64,000 nt of DNA from Streptomyces xanthophaeus (GCF_000725805.1 NZ_JOFT01000014.1:1-64000); one strand, 5' to 3'; shown: positions 15,160 through 24,238, numbered from the stretch's first letter. Notes: generated by a model not told the origin, from the letters alone. Numbers and translations: made by a program.

Positions 15160-15391
15160 GTTTATTGTCTAGACCTATCCGGCCCGCGTGCCATAAGCGC
15201 CGTAACGGGGCGTCAGATTGGACGCCGAGTGGTCACTGACGGCCACCCTTGGCCCCCGGTTCGTCACCTCCGCCGGGCTGCTCCGGCCGGAGCCACGAGC
15301 GGGGGAACGATCCTGTGGACGGTGGCGGTCGCACTGGTGCTTTCGGCTCGCCTCGGGGCCAGGAACTACTGCCGCGACAAGCCCTCGCTGG

Positions 15392-15868
15392 TCAGGCGTG
15401 CTCGTCCGACGGCTGCTGGGCAGGCTGGATCGACCACGATGGCGGCTCGTCGTTGCCTGAGTCCTCGTCGCGCTCCGCGTCGGCGGCTGTCGCATGGACG
15501 TTGCCCGCCGCGTGGTGGACCGGCGCGTAGACGGCGTAGAGCTGCAGGGTCTCGTCACCGATGTTGGTGACGTTGTGCCAAGTGCCGGCGGGCACGAAGA
15601 CCGCCCAGCCGTCCTCGACCTCCCGGTCGAAGTCGAGCCGGTCCTTCGTGCGGCCCATCTGGACGCGGCCCCGGCCTGCGTCGAGTCGTAGGAACTGGTC
15701 GGTCTCCGGGTGCGTCTCCAGGCCGATGTCCTCACCCACCGGGATCGACATGAGGGTCAACTGGAGGTACTTCCCGGACCAGGCGACCGCGCGATAGTCC
15801 GTGTTGTCGAGTGTCGCCTTCTCAAGGTCGAAGCTTTGAGGTTCCGGCCCGATGTCCTTGATGGTCAT
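15392..15868 (-). CDS. Cupin-domain protein
   Basis: Start ATG at 15868 with GGGAGAAG five bases upstream; 158 aa. One cupin barrel: motif 1 includes GLETHPETDQFLRLDAG (~50-66), where His and Glu would bind metal, and motif 2 GTWHNVTN (~97-104). An acidic, disordered tail follows. Enzymatic or binding function is not predictable. It is the first chromosomal gene after attR; the preceding 232 bases contain only a possible integrase-tail remnant. Confidence 0.82.
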   Translation of the reverse strand: MTIKDIGPEPQSFDLEKATLDNTDYRAVAWSGKYLQLTLMSIPVGEDIGLETHPETDQFLRLDAGRGRVQMGRTKDRLDFDREVEDGWAVFVPAGTWHNVTNIGDETLQLYAVYAPVHHAAGNVHATAADAERDEDSGNDEPPSWSIQPAQQPSDEHA

Positions 15869-16059
15869 ACTTCTCTCCCGGTCAACGAAGGCGGTACGCG
15901 GTCGCGGTCTGCCCCAGCCCACGTCAACCTTCTCAGAGCCTTGTGCTCTTGTGGCCACAAGCGCGCGAGCCGCTACCGCACAAAAGCGCAGCCCGCTGGG
16001 CATCGGTCACCGACAAGGGCGGAATCCAGCGCCCGCCCGCAGGGGCGCGCACAACGCGC

Positions 16060-16551
16060 TCACTTCTGCACTTCACGGACCCAGGCCGTGAGGCCCGTCA
16101 GGAATCCCGCCCTCTCGTCGGGCGACAGCCCCTCCAGCGCGCGTAGCAGCGGTTCGATCCGCCGAACGATGAAGGCTTCGAGCGGCAGACGGTATTCCTC
16201 GGCCAAGGACACCAGGACGCGGCGGCGGTTCGCCTGATCCTCGACCCGGTCCACGATGCCGGCCCGGCTCAGGGCTCCGACCAGTTCGCTGGCGGTGGAC
16301 AGCGACACCTGGAGCCGTCGGGCGATCTCACTGACGGCCAGCGGCTGTCCGGCCAGCAACTGGGGCAGTACGGCGCCGTGGCGCGGCGTCAGGCCATGCG
16401 CCTCCATGACGCCCCGCAAAGGCTCCGGCATCAGATCCCGTACGACCGAGCCTCGGTAGAAGGGCTCCAACAACGGCACGAGACCGGCGACTTCAAGCTC
16501 GTCCGGGGTCGGCTTCCGTGACGCCTTCCCGGCGTTCTCGCTCTGCGGCAT
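16060..16551 (-). CDS. MarR-family transcriptional regulator
   Basis: 163 aa with the MarR winged helix: LTPRHGAVLPQLLAGQPLAV, SEIARRLQVSLSTASELVGA recognition helix and RVEDQANRRRVLVSL wing. Divergent from the questin-oxidase-like gene. A 16-bp perfect palindrome lies in the shared promoter, so it probably represses itself and the divergent operon until a ligand binds. Confidence 0.9.
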   Translation of the reverse strand: MPQSENAGKASRKPTPDELEVAGLVPLLEPFYRGSVVRDLMPEPLRGVMEAHGLTPRHGAVLPQLLAGQPLAVSEIARRLQVSLSTASELVGALSRAGIVDRVEDQANRRRVLVSLAEEYRLPLEAFIVRRIEPLLRALEGLSPDERAGFLTGLTAWVREVQK

Positions 16552-16567
16552 GTTACAAGTGTATATG

Positions 16568-16583
16568 GTTCGGGTATCCGAAC
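16568..16583. promoter_or_regulatory. Palindromic operator, candidate MarR site
   Basis: GTTCGGGTATCCGAAC, perfect 6-bp arms around GTAT, 16 bp upstream of the MarR start and 26 bp upstream of the divergent start. A further half-site TATCCGAA follows at about 16592-16599. Confidence 0.65.
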
Positions 16584-16609
16584 TGTTGGGCTATCCGAAG
16601 GATGCTCTC

Positions 16610-17734
16610 ATGCCGTCGATCAGCTACAGCGATGCGCTCAATGACGCCCTGGAACGCATGGACGACCTGGGGTACGAGCGAGGACAGGGGGTGGATCTCG
16701 CCAACCACGGCCCGATGGGCGCCGAGGCGCTCGCGGTGCTCGGGCAGGCGGACGAAGTCGCCCGGTGGGTGGGGCGCTACCGGAAGGCGATGGAACACCA
16801 CGAGCCTCCCGCCGCCCGCTTCGCCCTGGACCCCGCGGACGAGTCCTCGTGGCGTCCCGCCCTCGGCACCTTCCGGCGGGCCGGGGACTGGGAGCGGCTC
16901 TTCGTCCGCGAACTGGCCGAGGCGCACTGGCGCGAGGTGCTCGTGCGCTGGTGGCCCCGCCTCCTTCCGGGGCTGTTCGCGGGCTTGACGCACGGGGTCA
17001 TCCGCACGGCGCATGCCGTACGCGGGCTGTACGCGACCGGCGACGGGGGCACGGTGCTCCAGCTGAAGGAACTGGCCCGGGGCCTGGCCTACTGGGCGGC
17101 CCGCTACAGCGAACTCCCCGGCCGGCCGCGACTGCACGGCCCCCACGAGCTGCCCGACGCGGTCGCCACGCTGCCCCGCGTACCGCTCGACGGCCCGATG
17201 GGGCCGGGTACCGCCCGCCACCGCCTGGACACGCTCGCCGAACTTCCGGGCTACGGCGCGTCCTTGGAGGCACTGGCCCCGCAGCAGGCACCCCGGCTGC
17301 TGAGCGAGATGACGGCCCAGTTCGCCGATGTCTATCTCGGCCACCCCGAGGTGTACCCCGTCCCGCTGATCCACGGGGTCACGGCCCCCGCCGCCGTCCG
17401 CCTCGTACTCCCGCATCTGCCGCAGGAGTTGTACGAGCCGACGCTGGCCCGGCTCTGGCAGGTGCAGTCGGCGTTCCTGTTCGCCTTCACCTCGGACCGG
17501 CGCGACGAGGGCACGGCGGCCTGGCAGTCGGAGGTGCCGGATCTGCCCCCCTTGGACGAGCTGGGCGCCCGCGCCGCCGAGCACGGCGACGAGCACGTCA
17601 TCAAGTTCACCGAAGCGTGCCTGCGCGAATACGCCCTGCGGCCCGACCCGCGCTACCCGGCCGCCGCCTTCGCCGCGCAGCGGCGCATCACCCGCCTCGA
17701 CGCCGGCGGCGGGGTCCGCGGAGCCGCGTCATGA
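16610..17734 (+). CDS. Questin-oxidase-family (DUF4243) protein
   Basis: ATG 16610 (374 aa, MPSISYSDALNDALERMDD) has GAAGGA eight bases upstream; the upstream in-frame ATGs fall in the operator region. Conserved features of the family include LANHGPMGAEAL, THGVIRTAHAVR and the C-terminal DEHVIKFTEACLREY. Fungal members perform Baeyer-Villiger-type ring opening of the anthraquinone questin. Bacterial members are uncharacterised. It overlaps the following alpha/beta hydrolase gene (ATGATG), forming a two-gene operon opposite MarR. Confidence 0.82.
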   Translation: MPSISYSDALNDALERMDDLGYERGQGVDLANHGPMGAEALAVLGQADEVARWVGRYRKAMEHHEPPAARFALDPADESSWRPALGTFRRAGDWERLFVRELAEAHWREVLVRWWPRLLPGLFAGLTHGVIRTAHAVRGLYATGDGGTVLQLKELARGLAYWAARYSELPGRPRLHGPHELPDAVATLPRVPLDGPMGPGTARHRLDTLAELPGYGASLEALAPQQAPRLLSEMTAQFADVYLGHPEVYPVPLIHGVTAPAAVRLVLPHLPQELYEPTLARLWQVQSAFLFAFTSDRRDEGTAAWQSEVPDLPPLDELGARAAEHGDEHVIKFTEACLREYALRPDPRYPAAAFAAQRRITRLDAGGGVRGAAS

Positions 17735-18495
17735 TGCACGGACTGCCCTGCCTGTCGGCCGGCGAAGGACCGCCGTTGATCGTCCTGCTCTTCACACCGG
17801 AGGCGGCCGTCCCCACGGGCGCGAGCCGCCGGCTCACCCTGCGGATGCTGCGGCCCTTCTCCGAGCGGTTCACCACGCACCTCCTGATCCGCCCGCCCGG
17901 CCTGCCGCCGACGACGACCATGGCCCGGCTCGCCGCTGTCCACGCCGACGCGATCCGGGCGACCTTCAGCGAACCGGTGAACGTGCTGGGCCTGTCCACC
18001 GGCGGGTCGCTCGCCCTCCAGCTCGCCGCCGACCATCCCGAGCTGGTCGACCGCCTCGTCCTGGGCGGTACGGCCTGCACCCTCGGCCCGGTCGGCAGGC
18101 GCGCCCAGCGCCGCTACATCGAGCGCGCACGGCGAGGCGAGCGGCCGAGCCCTGCACTGGCAGAGATGCTCACCGGTTCGGCGATCGGCCGGACGGCGCT
18201 GGGGTGCCTGCTCTGGCTCATGGACGGCCGCCACGATCACCTGGACGCCGCGACCATGCTGGCCGCCGAGGACGGCTTCGACCTGCGCGGCCGATTGCAC
18301 GAGATCCAGGCGCCCACGCTGCTTCTCCAGGGCGAGGAGGACATCGTCTACCCACTCGACCTGGCCCGGCAGACCGTCAACGGCATTCCTGACGCCCAGC
18401 TCGTCGTCTACCAGGACCGCAGCCACGGCGGAACCTTCACGGACAAGCGGTTCGCCGCCGACGCCCTCGCCTTTCTGCGGAATGACCGGCCCTGA
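17731..18495 (+). CDS. Alpha/beta hydrolase
   Basis: 254 aa. Catalytic serine in GLSTGG, acid in GEEDIVYP and histidine in DRSHGG give a complete triad, with a cap region between ~130 and 180. Likely an esterase, lactonase or C-C hydrolase acting with the preceding questin-oxidase-like enzyme, to which it is translationally coupled (ATGA). Substrate unknown. Confidence 0.85.
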   Translation: MMHGLPCLSAGEGPPLIVLLFTPEAAVPTGASRRLTLRMLRPFSERFTTHLLIRPPGLPPTTTMARLAAVHADAIRATFSEPVNVLGLSTGGSLALQLAADHPELVDRLVLGGTACTLGPVGRRAQRRYIERARRGERPSPALAEMLTGSAIGRTALGCLLWLMDGRHDHLDAATMLAAEDGFDLRGRLHEIQAPTLLLQGEEDIVYPLDLARQTVNGIPDAQLVVYQDRSHGGTFTDKRFAADALAFLRNDRP

Positions 18496-18539
18496 GTTCC
18501 AGTCGCCAAAGCCCAGGCGGAGGCTCTTGGGCTCTCGGG

Positions 18540-19001
18540 CTAGACCTGCGCACTCCTGGCGTCGCGCCGCCGCGCCACGTAACGGAGCAGGGCCCAGATC
18601 GCCGCCGCGTTGACCAGGGCGCCGACCAGGACCGCGCCGTGGAAGCCGAGTTCGGACCACATGTCGAGCTTGCCGTCGACGGACGTGTCCGGTGCCACCC
18701 AGTCCGAGGGGCGCGGGGCGGACTCCGGCAGGAACTCCGTGGGCAGCGGCTCCGGAGGCGGCTGCGAGCCTTCGTAGACGGGCCCCTCCACCGGGGCCGG
18801 CTCGTCCAGGGCGTCCGCCGCAGGTCCGAAGCTGCTCAGCAGGAGGACGCTGACCGGCGCCGTGGCCAGGATCGGCCAGACTCCGAAGAACCCGATGTCC
18901 CCGGTCCGGCTGCCGACCGCGACGTAGAGCAGCATCGCGACCACCAGTGCCAGGTACGCACCGGGCACCCACATCTCAGCCTTCGACCAGCGCCGCACCA
19001 T
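18540..19001 (-). CDS. SCO4225-like family membrane protein
   Basis: 153 aa from ATG 19001. Two N-terminal membrane helices (WVPGAYLALVVAMLLYVAV and FFGVWPILATAPVSVLLL) are followed by a long Pro/Glu-rich extracytoplasmic linker and a C-terminal helix (GAVLVGALVNAAAIWALL) with a basic end. I recognise the layout of small Streptomyces SCO4225-type membrane proteins; no function is known. The following 205 bases, before the TetR gene, show nothing clear. Confidence 0.72.
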   Translation of the reverse strand: MVRRWSKAEMWVPGAYLALVVAMLLYVAVGSRTGDIGFFGVWPILATAPVSVLLLSSFGPAADALDEPAPVEGPVYEGSQPPPEPLPTEFLPESAPRPSDWVAPDTSVDGKLDMWSELGFHGAVLVGALVNAAAIWALLRYVARRRDARSAQV

Positions 19002-19206
19002 GACGTTCCCCGTTCCGATTCGTTCCGCTCCGTTCGACCTGCGCCCAGTCTCGAAGCTGCCGAGGACCGCCACCTGAGTACGCCTACTCATCCCGCTCGG
19101 CCCTGAGTACCTGGTCAGAGCCGTGCACGGCGAGCACACCGGGGACACCGGGCAACGTATCCCCCGTGTCCGGCACACGGGCCCCTGTGCGGGCCGCAGT
19201 TGGGGC

Positions 19207-19821
19207 TCAGCGGACGTGGGGAGCCGTGAAGATGCGGTCCAAGTGGTAACGGAGCACCGCGATCGCAGACTCCGGGCTCCGCTGGCCCACGAGGATGCTG
19301 GTGCCCATCGTCGCCGCCATCGCGAGCAGGCTGATCGCCTCCGTGCGTGCGTCGGCATCCGGGTCGCTCACGCCCGAGGCCGCCGCCTGTTCGAGGAGTC
19401 CGGTCAGTGCGTGCTCCGCGGCGTCGGGGTTGTCGATGAAGGGCTGGGCGGCCAGCGCCCCGTCGGTCACCGACAGGATCGCGTACGAGCTGTACAGCAG
19501 GTGGAACGTGCGGCTCTCCTCATCGGTCGGCAGCGAGGCCAGCAGCAGTGCCTCCACCGTGGCGCGCGGGCCCGGGTCCGGGCCGGCCGCGGCCAGTCGG
19601 GCGCCCACCCTCGCGGTGAAGCGGCCGGTCAGGTGCCGGAGGCCGTAGAAGAGCAGCTTCTCCTTCGTCTCGAAGTAGTACTGCACGAGCCGGAGCGATA
19701 CGCCCGCCTCCGCTGCCACGTCGCGCATGCCGACGGCGTGCAGCCCGCGCCGCCCCGCGACCTGGATGAGCGCTTCGGCGATCTGGGCGCGCCGCTCCTC
19801 GTGATCCACCCGCTTCGGCAT
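19207..19821 (-). CDS. TetR-family transcriptional regulator
   Basis: 204 aa starting MPKRVDHEERRAQIAEAL. The N-terminal helix-turn-helix is clear (GMRDVAAEAGVSLRLVQYYF, then TKEKLLFYGLRHLTGRF), with a helical ligand-binding domain behind. Divergent from an alpha/beta hydrolase gene. Two copies of a 17-bp sequence in the shared promoter are probable binding sites, so the hydrolase is its likely target. Confidence 0.9.
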   Translation of the reverse strand: MPKRVDHEERRAQIAEALIQVAGRRGLHAVGMRDVAAEAGVSLRLVQYYFETKEKLLFYGLRHLTGRFTARVGARLAAAGPDPGPRATVEALLLASLPTDEESRTFHLLYSSYAILSVTDGALAAQPFIDNPDAAEHALTGLLEQAAASGVSDPDADARTEAISLLAMAATMGTSILVGQRSPESAIAVLRYHLDRIFTAPHVR

Positions 19822-19879
19822 GTTCCCGTGTCTCCGCCTGTCGATGGTGGGTTCGCACTCCGCTACCCGAACCCTTTCA

Positions 19880-19918
19880 TGATACCGATGTACCACATTG
19901 ATGATACGGTCGTACCAC
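19880..19918. promoter_or_regulatory. Tandem operator copies, candidate TetR sites
   Basis: TGATACCGATGTACCAC (19880-19896) and TGATACGGTCGTACCAC (19902-19918) are 22 bp apart start to start, two helical turns. Each contains an imperfect dyad GATAC-N4-GTACC. They lie just upstream of the hydrolase ribosome-binding site. Confidence 0.65.
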
Positions 19919-19948
19919 GAAGAACGGATCTTCACAGGAGGTGCCGCC

Positions 19949-20896
19949 GTGCCCGAGAACACCACCCGCGTACGCCGCGATGTGGGCCGCTACGTCAACG
20001 ACACCCTGCGCGAGCGCTACTTGGCCGCTGACGACGTGCTCCGCGCGATGGGGGCGCCCGCCCGCTCCGAGACGGACGTGGAGACGAGCTTCGGCACCAC
20101 CCACGTCTACCGGTACGGACCCGCGGACCCCGCAGCCGAGTCCCGGACGCCGATCGTCCTGATCCACGGCGCGGCCTACTCGTCCGCGATGTGGTACCCC
20201 AACACCCCCGGGCTCAGCCTCGACCGGCCCGTCTACGCCCTCGACACCCCGGGCGACGCGAACCGCAGCGTCCACCGCGAGCCCATGTGGCAGCCCGAGC
20301 GCGCCGCCCAGTGGATGGACGAGGCCCTCGACGCGCTCGGGCTGGACCGGGTCCACCTCGTCGGCTCCTCCTACGGCGGCTGGCTCGTCCTCAACCAGGC
20401 CCACCGCCGGCCCGCCCGGCTCGCCTCGGTCACCGCCCTCGACCCCGGCGGCCTGGAGAAGGTCGGCCTGCGCTTCTTCGTCTGGATCTTCGTGAGCCTG
20501 TTCGCCACCTTCGCCCCGAAGGCGCTGCGCCCACGACTCGCCAAGTGGCTGGACCAGCCGGTCCTCGCCGTCCCCGAGATGCGCAAGTGGATCCAGCTCG
20601 GCGCCCGCGCGTACCGGATCCGCCGCCCCGCGCCCCTGCCGCTGGCCGAGGACGCGCTGCGGTCCATCCGGACCCCGCTCTACGTCATCATGGGCAAGCA
20701 CAGCCTGCTCGTGCACCCGAAGCGGCAGCTGGAACGCGTACCGCGCCTCGTCCCCGGGGCCCGCGCCGAGATCATCAGCGCGACCGGGCACGGCCCGCAG
20801 ATCGACCACCCGGACGTGGTCAACGCCCGGATGCTGTCCTTCATGGAGGACGCCGACTCCCTCGAAGGGTCCGCCGGCGTCAGCCGACAGCGGTGA
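19949..20896 (+). CDS. Alpha/beta hydrolase
   Basis: GTG 19949 preceded by AGGAGG (spacing 7); 315 aa. Oxyanion HGAAYSS, nucleophile elbow GSSYGG and C-terminal His in ATGHGPQIDHP are visible, with a cap domain rich in Arg and aromatic residues (~185-240). Probable target of the divergent TetR regulator. The 3' end overlaps the convergent regulator gene at 20880 by 17 bp. Confidence 0.86.
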   Translation: MPENTTRVRRDVGRYVNDTLRERYLAADDVLRAMGAPARSETDVETSFGTTHVYRYGPADPAAESRTPIVLIHGAAYSSAMWYPNTPGLSLDRPVYALDTPGDANRSVHREPMWQPERAAQWMDEALDALGLDRVHLVGSSYGGWLVLNQAHRRPARLASVTALDPGGLEKVGLRFFVWIFVSLFATFAPKALRPRLAKWLDQPVLAVPEMRKWIQLGARAYRIRRPAPLPLAEDALRSIRTPLYVIMGKHSLLVHPKRQLERVPRLVPGARAEIISATGHGPQIDHPDVVNARMLSFMEDADSLEGSAGVSRQR

Positions 20897-21731
20897 ACTG
20901 GCCGGTGCCCACGACCTTGAGCAGGGCGAGGCGTTCCGCGGTGTCGCTGCCGACGGGCGGGGTGAACAGGACCACGCGCTGGTCCCCCTCCGGGGCGAGC
21001 AGCACCTGGCAGTCCAATGCGACCGGGCCGATCAGCGGGTGGAGGACGCGCATGCGCGAGGCCCGGCGCACGGAGACCTCGTGCAGCTCCCACAGGGCGG
21101 TGAACTCCTCACCCGACGCCTTCAGCCGCTCCACCAGCCGGGTCGCGGCCGGGTCCGCGGCCCGTCGGCCCACGGCCGCCCGCAGGTCCGCGACGTGCAG
21201 CCGGCTGTAGTACTCGTGCTCCTCCACGGGGTACGCGGCGCGCTGGGCCGGGTCGGCGAACCAGCGCCAGACCACGTTGCGGCCGTGCTCGGACACCGTG
21301 CACACACCGCCCAGCAGAGCCTCGGCCATCGCGTTCTGGGCCAGGACGTCGCCGAGGTCACTGATCACCTGGACCGGCGTGGCCGGCATCTGGTCCAGCA
21401 GGTGCAGCAGTCCCGGGCCGACGTGGTCGCCCGAGGGGCGGCCGGCGGGCGGACGCCGGCCGGCCAGGAGGTGGAGGTGGTCGCGTTCGTCGTCGGACAG
21501 GCGCAGGGCGCGCGCCAGGGCGGCGAGCATCTCCGGCGAGGGCTGCGGCCCGCGGGCCTGTTCGAGGCGGATGTAGTAGTCCGCCGACATGCCCGCGAGT
21601 TGGGCGACCTCCTCGCGGCGCAGGCCCGGCGTGCGCCGCCGGGGGCCGACGGGCAGCCCCACGTCCTGCGGCCGTACCCGCTCGCGCGAGCGGCGCAGGA
21701 AGAGGGCGGCTGCCTCACGGTCGATCTTCAT
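20880..21731 (-). CDS. XRE-family regulator with MmyB-like ligand-binding domain
   Basis: 283 aa from ATG 21731 (MKIDREAAALFLRRSRERV). The helix-turn-helix is LRREEVAQLAGMSADYYIRLEQ (split here as LRREEVAQLAGM and SADYYIRLEQARG), followed by a domain with VVWRWFADP and YYSRLHVADLR, typical of MmyB-type Streptomyces regulators thought to bind fatty-acid-like ligands. Such genes usually regulate the adjacent divergent gene, here an alpha/beta hydrolase at 21880. Confidence 0.88.
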   Translation of the reverse strand: MKIDREAAALFLRRSRERVRPQDVGLPVGPRRRTPGLRREEVAQLAGMSADYYIRLEQARGPQPSPEMLAALARALRLSDDERDHLHLLAGRRPPAGRPSGDHVGPGLLHLLDQMPATPVQVISDLGDVLAQNAMAEALLGGVCTVSEHGRNVVWRWFADPAQRAAYPVEEHEYYSRLHVADLRAAVGRRAADPAATRLVERLKASGEEFTALWELHEVSVRRASRMRVLHPLIGPVALDCQVLLAPEGDQRVVLFTPPVGSDTAERLALLKVVGTGQFTAVG

Positions 21732-21879
21732 ACGGTCAGTCTGCCGGACGGCCCGGATCCCAACCAGGGACTGCCGGTCCCAGGGTGAGGAGGTCTCTCC
21801 CGGCCGTCGCCGGGCGGCGGCACCGTAGGGCCGGCCGGAGTACGAACACCCCGGCTCACACCACAGTCGGGAGCACCCC

Positions 21880-22695
21880 ATGGCCATCGTCGACGTCAAC
21901 GGCGCGCAGGTCCACTACGAGAAGACCGGCTCGGGCCCCGCCCTGGTCCTGGTCCACGGCACCGGATCGGCCGGCAGCGCCCTCAACTGGGGCCGTACGG
22001 CGCCCCGGTTCACCCCGCACCGCACGGTGATCACCCCCGACCTGTCCGGCACCGACGCGACCGTCGACGACGGCGCCCCGCTGACCACCGAGGGCCTCGC
22101 CGCCCAGGTCATCGCCGTCATCGAGGACACGGTGGACCCGCAGGACGGACCGGTGGACCTGCTGGGCTTCTCGATGGGCTCCACCGTCGCCGCCGCCGTC
22201 ACCGCCCTGCGCCCCGACCTGGTGCGGCGGCTGGTCCTCGTCGCCGGCTGGGCCCACACCGACAGCGACGCGTACCTGCGCAGCCTGTTCACCCTCTGGC
22301 AGGACCTCGGCAGCAGTGACCCCGCCTCCTTCGGCCGTGCCGTGGCGATGACCGGCTTCAGCCGCGGCTTCCTCAACTCCATCGGCCGCGAAGGGTTCGA
22401 GGCCCTCATTCCCAACCTGCCGCCCACTGCGGGCACCCTGCGGCACGTCGACTACGACCTGCGGGTGGACATCCGGCCCCTCCTGCCCCGCATCGAGGCA
22501 CCCACCCTGGTGATCGGCGGCACCCAGGACATCACCGTCCCGGTCGAGCACAGCCGGGCCCTGCACACCGCGATCGCGGGGAGCTCGTACGCCGAGGTGG
22601 ACGCGGGCCACGTCATGTTCTTCGAGCAGGAGGACGCCTTCGTCGAGCTCGTGGCCGACTTCATCGGGGGCCCTGCCACGACGAGCGGCGCATGA
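21880..22695 (+). CDS. Alpha/beta hydrolase, divergent from MmyB-type regulator
   Basis: 271 aa. HGTGSAGSA oxyanion region, GFSMGS nucleophile motif, GGTQDITVP acid loop and AGHVMFFEQ histidine give a full triad in the pattern of small esterases and haloperoxidase-like hydrolases. The gene starts 148 bp from the divergent regulator, its probable controller. It converges on the glycosyltransferase gene with a 19-bp gap. Confidence 0.86.
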   Translation: MAIVDVNGAQVHYEKTGSGPALVLVHGTGSAGSALNWGRTAPRFTPHRTVITPDLSGTDATVDDGAPLTTEGLAAQVIAVIEDTVDPQDGPVDLLGFSMGSTVAAAVTALRPDLVRRLVLVAGWAHTDSDAYLRSLFTLWQDLGSSDPASFGRAVAMTGFSRGFLNSIGREGFEALIPNLPPTAGTLRHVDYDLRVDIRPLLPRIEAPTLVIGGTQDITVPVEHSRALHTAIAGSSYAEVDAGHVMFFEQEDAFVELVADFIGGPATTSGA

Positions 22696-22714
22696 GCACG
22701 ACCGAGCAGCAGCT

Positions 22715-24238
22715 TCACCGGCCGCCGCCCGGGCGTTCCTCAAGGGTGATGTCCACGCCGCGGGCGCTGTGGCGGTAGACCGGGGTGAAGCCGGCGCGGG
22801 CGAGGGTCCGTTCCTGGACCTGCTGCACCTCGGCGGCGGCCCGGAGGGCGTCGGCGGAGAGGTGGTTGCAGGTGATGTGCCAGACCCGGGGGGTGTGGTC
22901 CAGCCGCCGTTGCAGGACGGCCGGGTCGGCGGGGAGGCCGTCCAGGGCTCCGAGTTCGGCGGCCGTCCGGTCCGTGCCGAGGTCGGGGTGGCCCGTGAAC
23001 GCCTCCTCGAAGGCGGTGGCCATCAGGCCGCACCGGGCCCCGCTGAAGAGGACGGCGTCGCCGGGGACGTCGAGGGTGCGCAGGGTGCCGATCACGGCGC
23101 GGGTGTCCCAGGGGCGGCTGTCCTCCTGACGGATGGCGAGGTGGGACGCGGCGAGGGGGACGGCCGCCAGGAGCGCGAGCAGCAGCTGCAGTCGCGCGGA
23201 GGCGACGGTGAAGGCGGTCGCGAGCAGCAGCGCCAGGGCCGGCAGGCAGAACAGCAGGTAGCGGTAGGCGAAGAGGGGGTGGCCGAGGGAGACCGCCATG
23301 AGGACCAGCGGGGGCACGGCCAGCCAGGGCACGCCGACGGCGAGGGCCAGCGGCGGGGCGTTGCGCCGACGGACCACGAGGAGGGTCAGGGCGGCAAGCG
23401 CGGTGAGGGTGAGCAGGAGTTTCAGCGCGGTCGGCAGGGTGTCCTGGCCGGGGGTGAGGAGCCAGGTGAAGTAGTTGAAGGGGGTCCCGGCGGTGACCGG
23501 TGCGGCTTCGCCCACGGCGGCGCTCTGGGCGGAGGCGAGGATCAGCAACGGCACGACGGCGGCGATGCCCGCGGCCTGGGCCAGCAGCAGGCGTACGACG
23601 GTGCGGCGGCCGGGACGCCGTAGGGCGAGGGTGGCCGTGTGGGCCGCCACCAGCAGCAGTCCCAGCACGTTGAACCAGCCGAGCAGGGCGATGAGCACGG
23701 CGTAGGAGACCGGCCGGCGGACCCGGGAGTCGCCGGACAGGGCCTTCACCAGGGCGCCCGTGGCCAGGACCGCCGCGGCCATGACGAAGGCGAACGAGCG
23801 GGCCTCCTGCGCGTACCGCGAGGCGGTCGGCAGCACGGCGAGCAGCAGGCCCGCGCAGAGTCCGAGGCGGGGGCCGCCGAGCAGCCGTCCCAGCCGGGAC
23901 AGGCCGGCCGCCGCGACGGCCACCGCCACCGCGGAAGGCAGCCGCATCGTGAACTCGCTGACCCCGGCCACCTGCCCGACCAGGTACATCAGCACGTAGT
24001 GCAGGCCGTGCACCGCGTCGACGTGCCCCAGCAGCTCCGTCAGTTGCGTCCACGACCGCCGCGCCACGTCGAGGGTGACGATTTCGTCGGTCCACGCGGA
24101 GGGATTCGTACTCCCCCATACCCCGAGGGCGAGCCCGACGGCCGGGGGCGCCCACCCGGCCGCGCGCCTGCGCAAGGCTCGGCCGGCGGACGCGCCGGGT
24201 ATGGCAGGCGGGGCGGGTCGGGGTGAGGTGGCGGTCAC
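22715..24238 (-). CDS. GT-C-type membrane glycosyltransferase (mannosyltransferase-like)
   Basis: I prefer the GTG at 24238 (507 aa) because GAAGG lies seven bases upstream; an in-frame GTG at 24313 adds 25 Cys/Arg-rich residues. About ten membrane helices. The first extracytoplasmic loop holds STNPSAWTDEIVTLDVARRS with the acidic pair (DE) expected of polyprenyl-phosphate-sugar-dependent GT-C enzymes, and a Tyr/Arg-containing RYAQEARSF motif follows. A ~120-residue soluble C-terminus ends the protein. Likely transfers a sugar at the outer membrane face; donor and acceptor unknown. Confidence 0.82.
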   Translation of the reverse strand: MTATSPRPAPPAIPGASAGRALRRRAAGWAPPAVGLALGVWGSTNPSAWTDEIVTLDVARRSWTQLTELLGHVDAVHGLHYVLMYLVGQVAGVSEFTMRLPSAVAVAVAAAGLSRLGRLLGGPRLGLCAGLLLAVLPTASRYAQEARSFAFVMAAAVLATGALVKALSGDSRVRRPVSYAVLIALLGWFNVLGLLLVAAHTATLALRRPGRRTVVRLLLAQAAGIAAVVPLLILASAQSAAVGEAAPVTAGTPFNYFTWLLTPGQDTLPTALKLLLTLTALAALTLLVVRRRNAPPLALAVGVPWLAVPPLVLMAVSLGHPLFAYRYLLFCLPALALLLATAFTVASARLQLLLALLAAVPLAASHLAIRQEDSRPWDTRAVIGTLRTLDVPGDAVLFSGARCGLMATAFEEAFTGHPDLGTDRTAAELGALDGLPADPAVLQRRLDHTPRVWHITCNHLSADALRAAAEVQQVQERTLARAGFTPVYRHSARGVDITLEERPGGGR

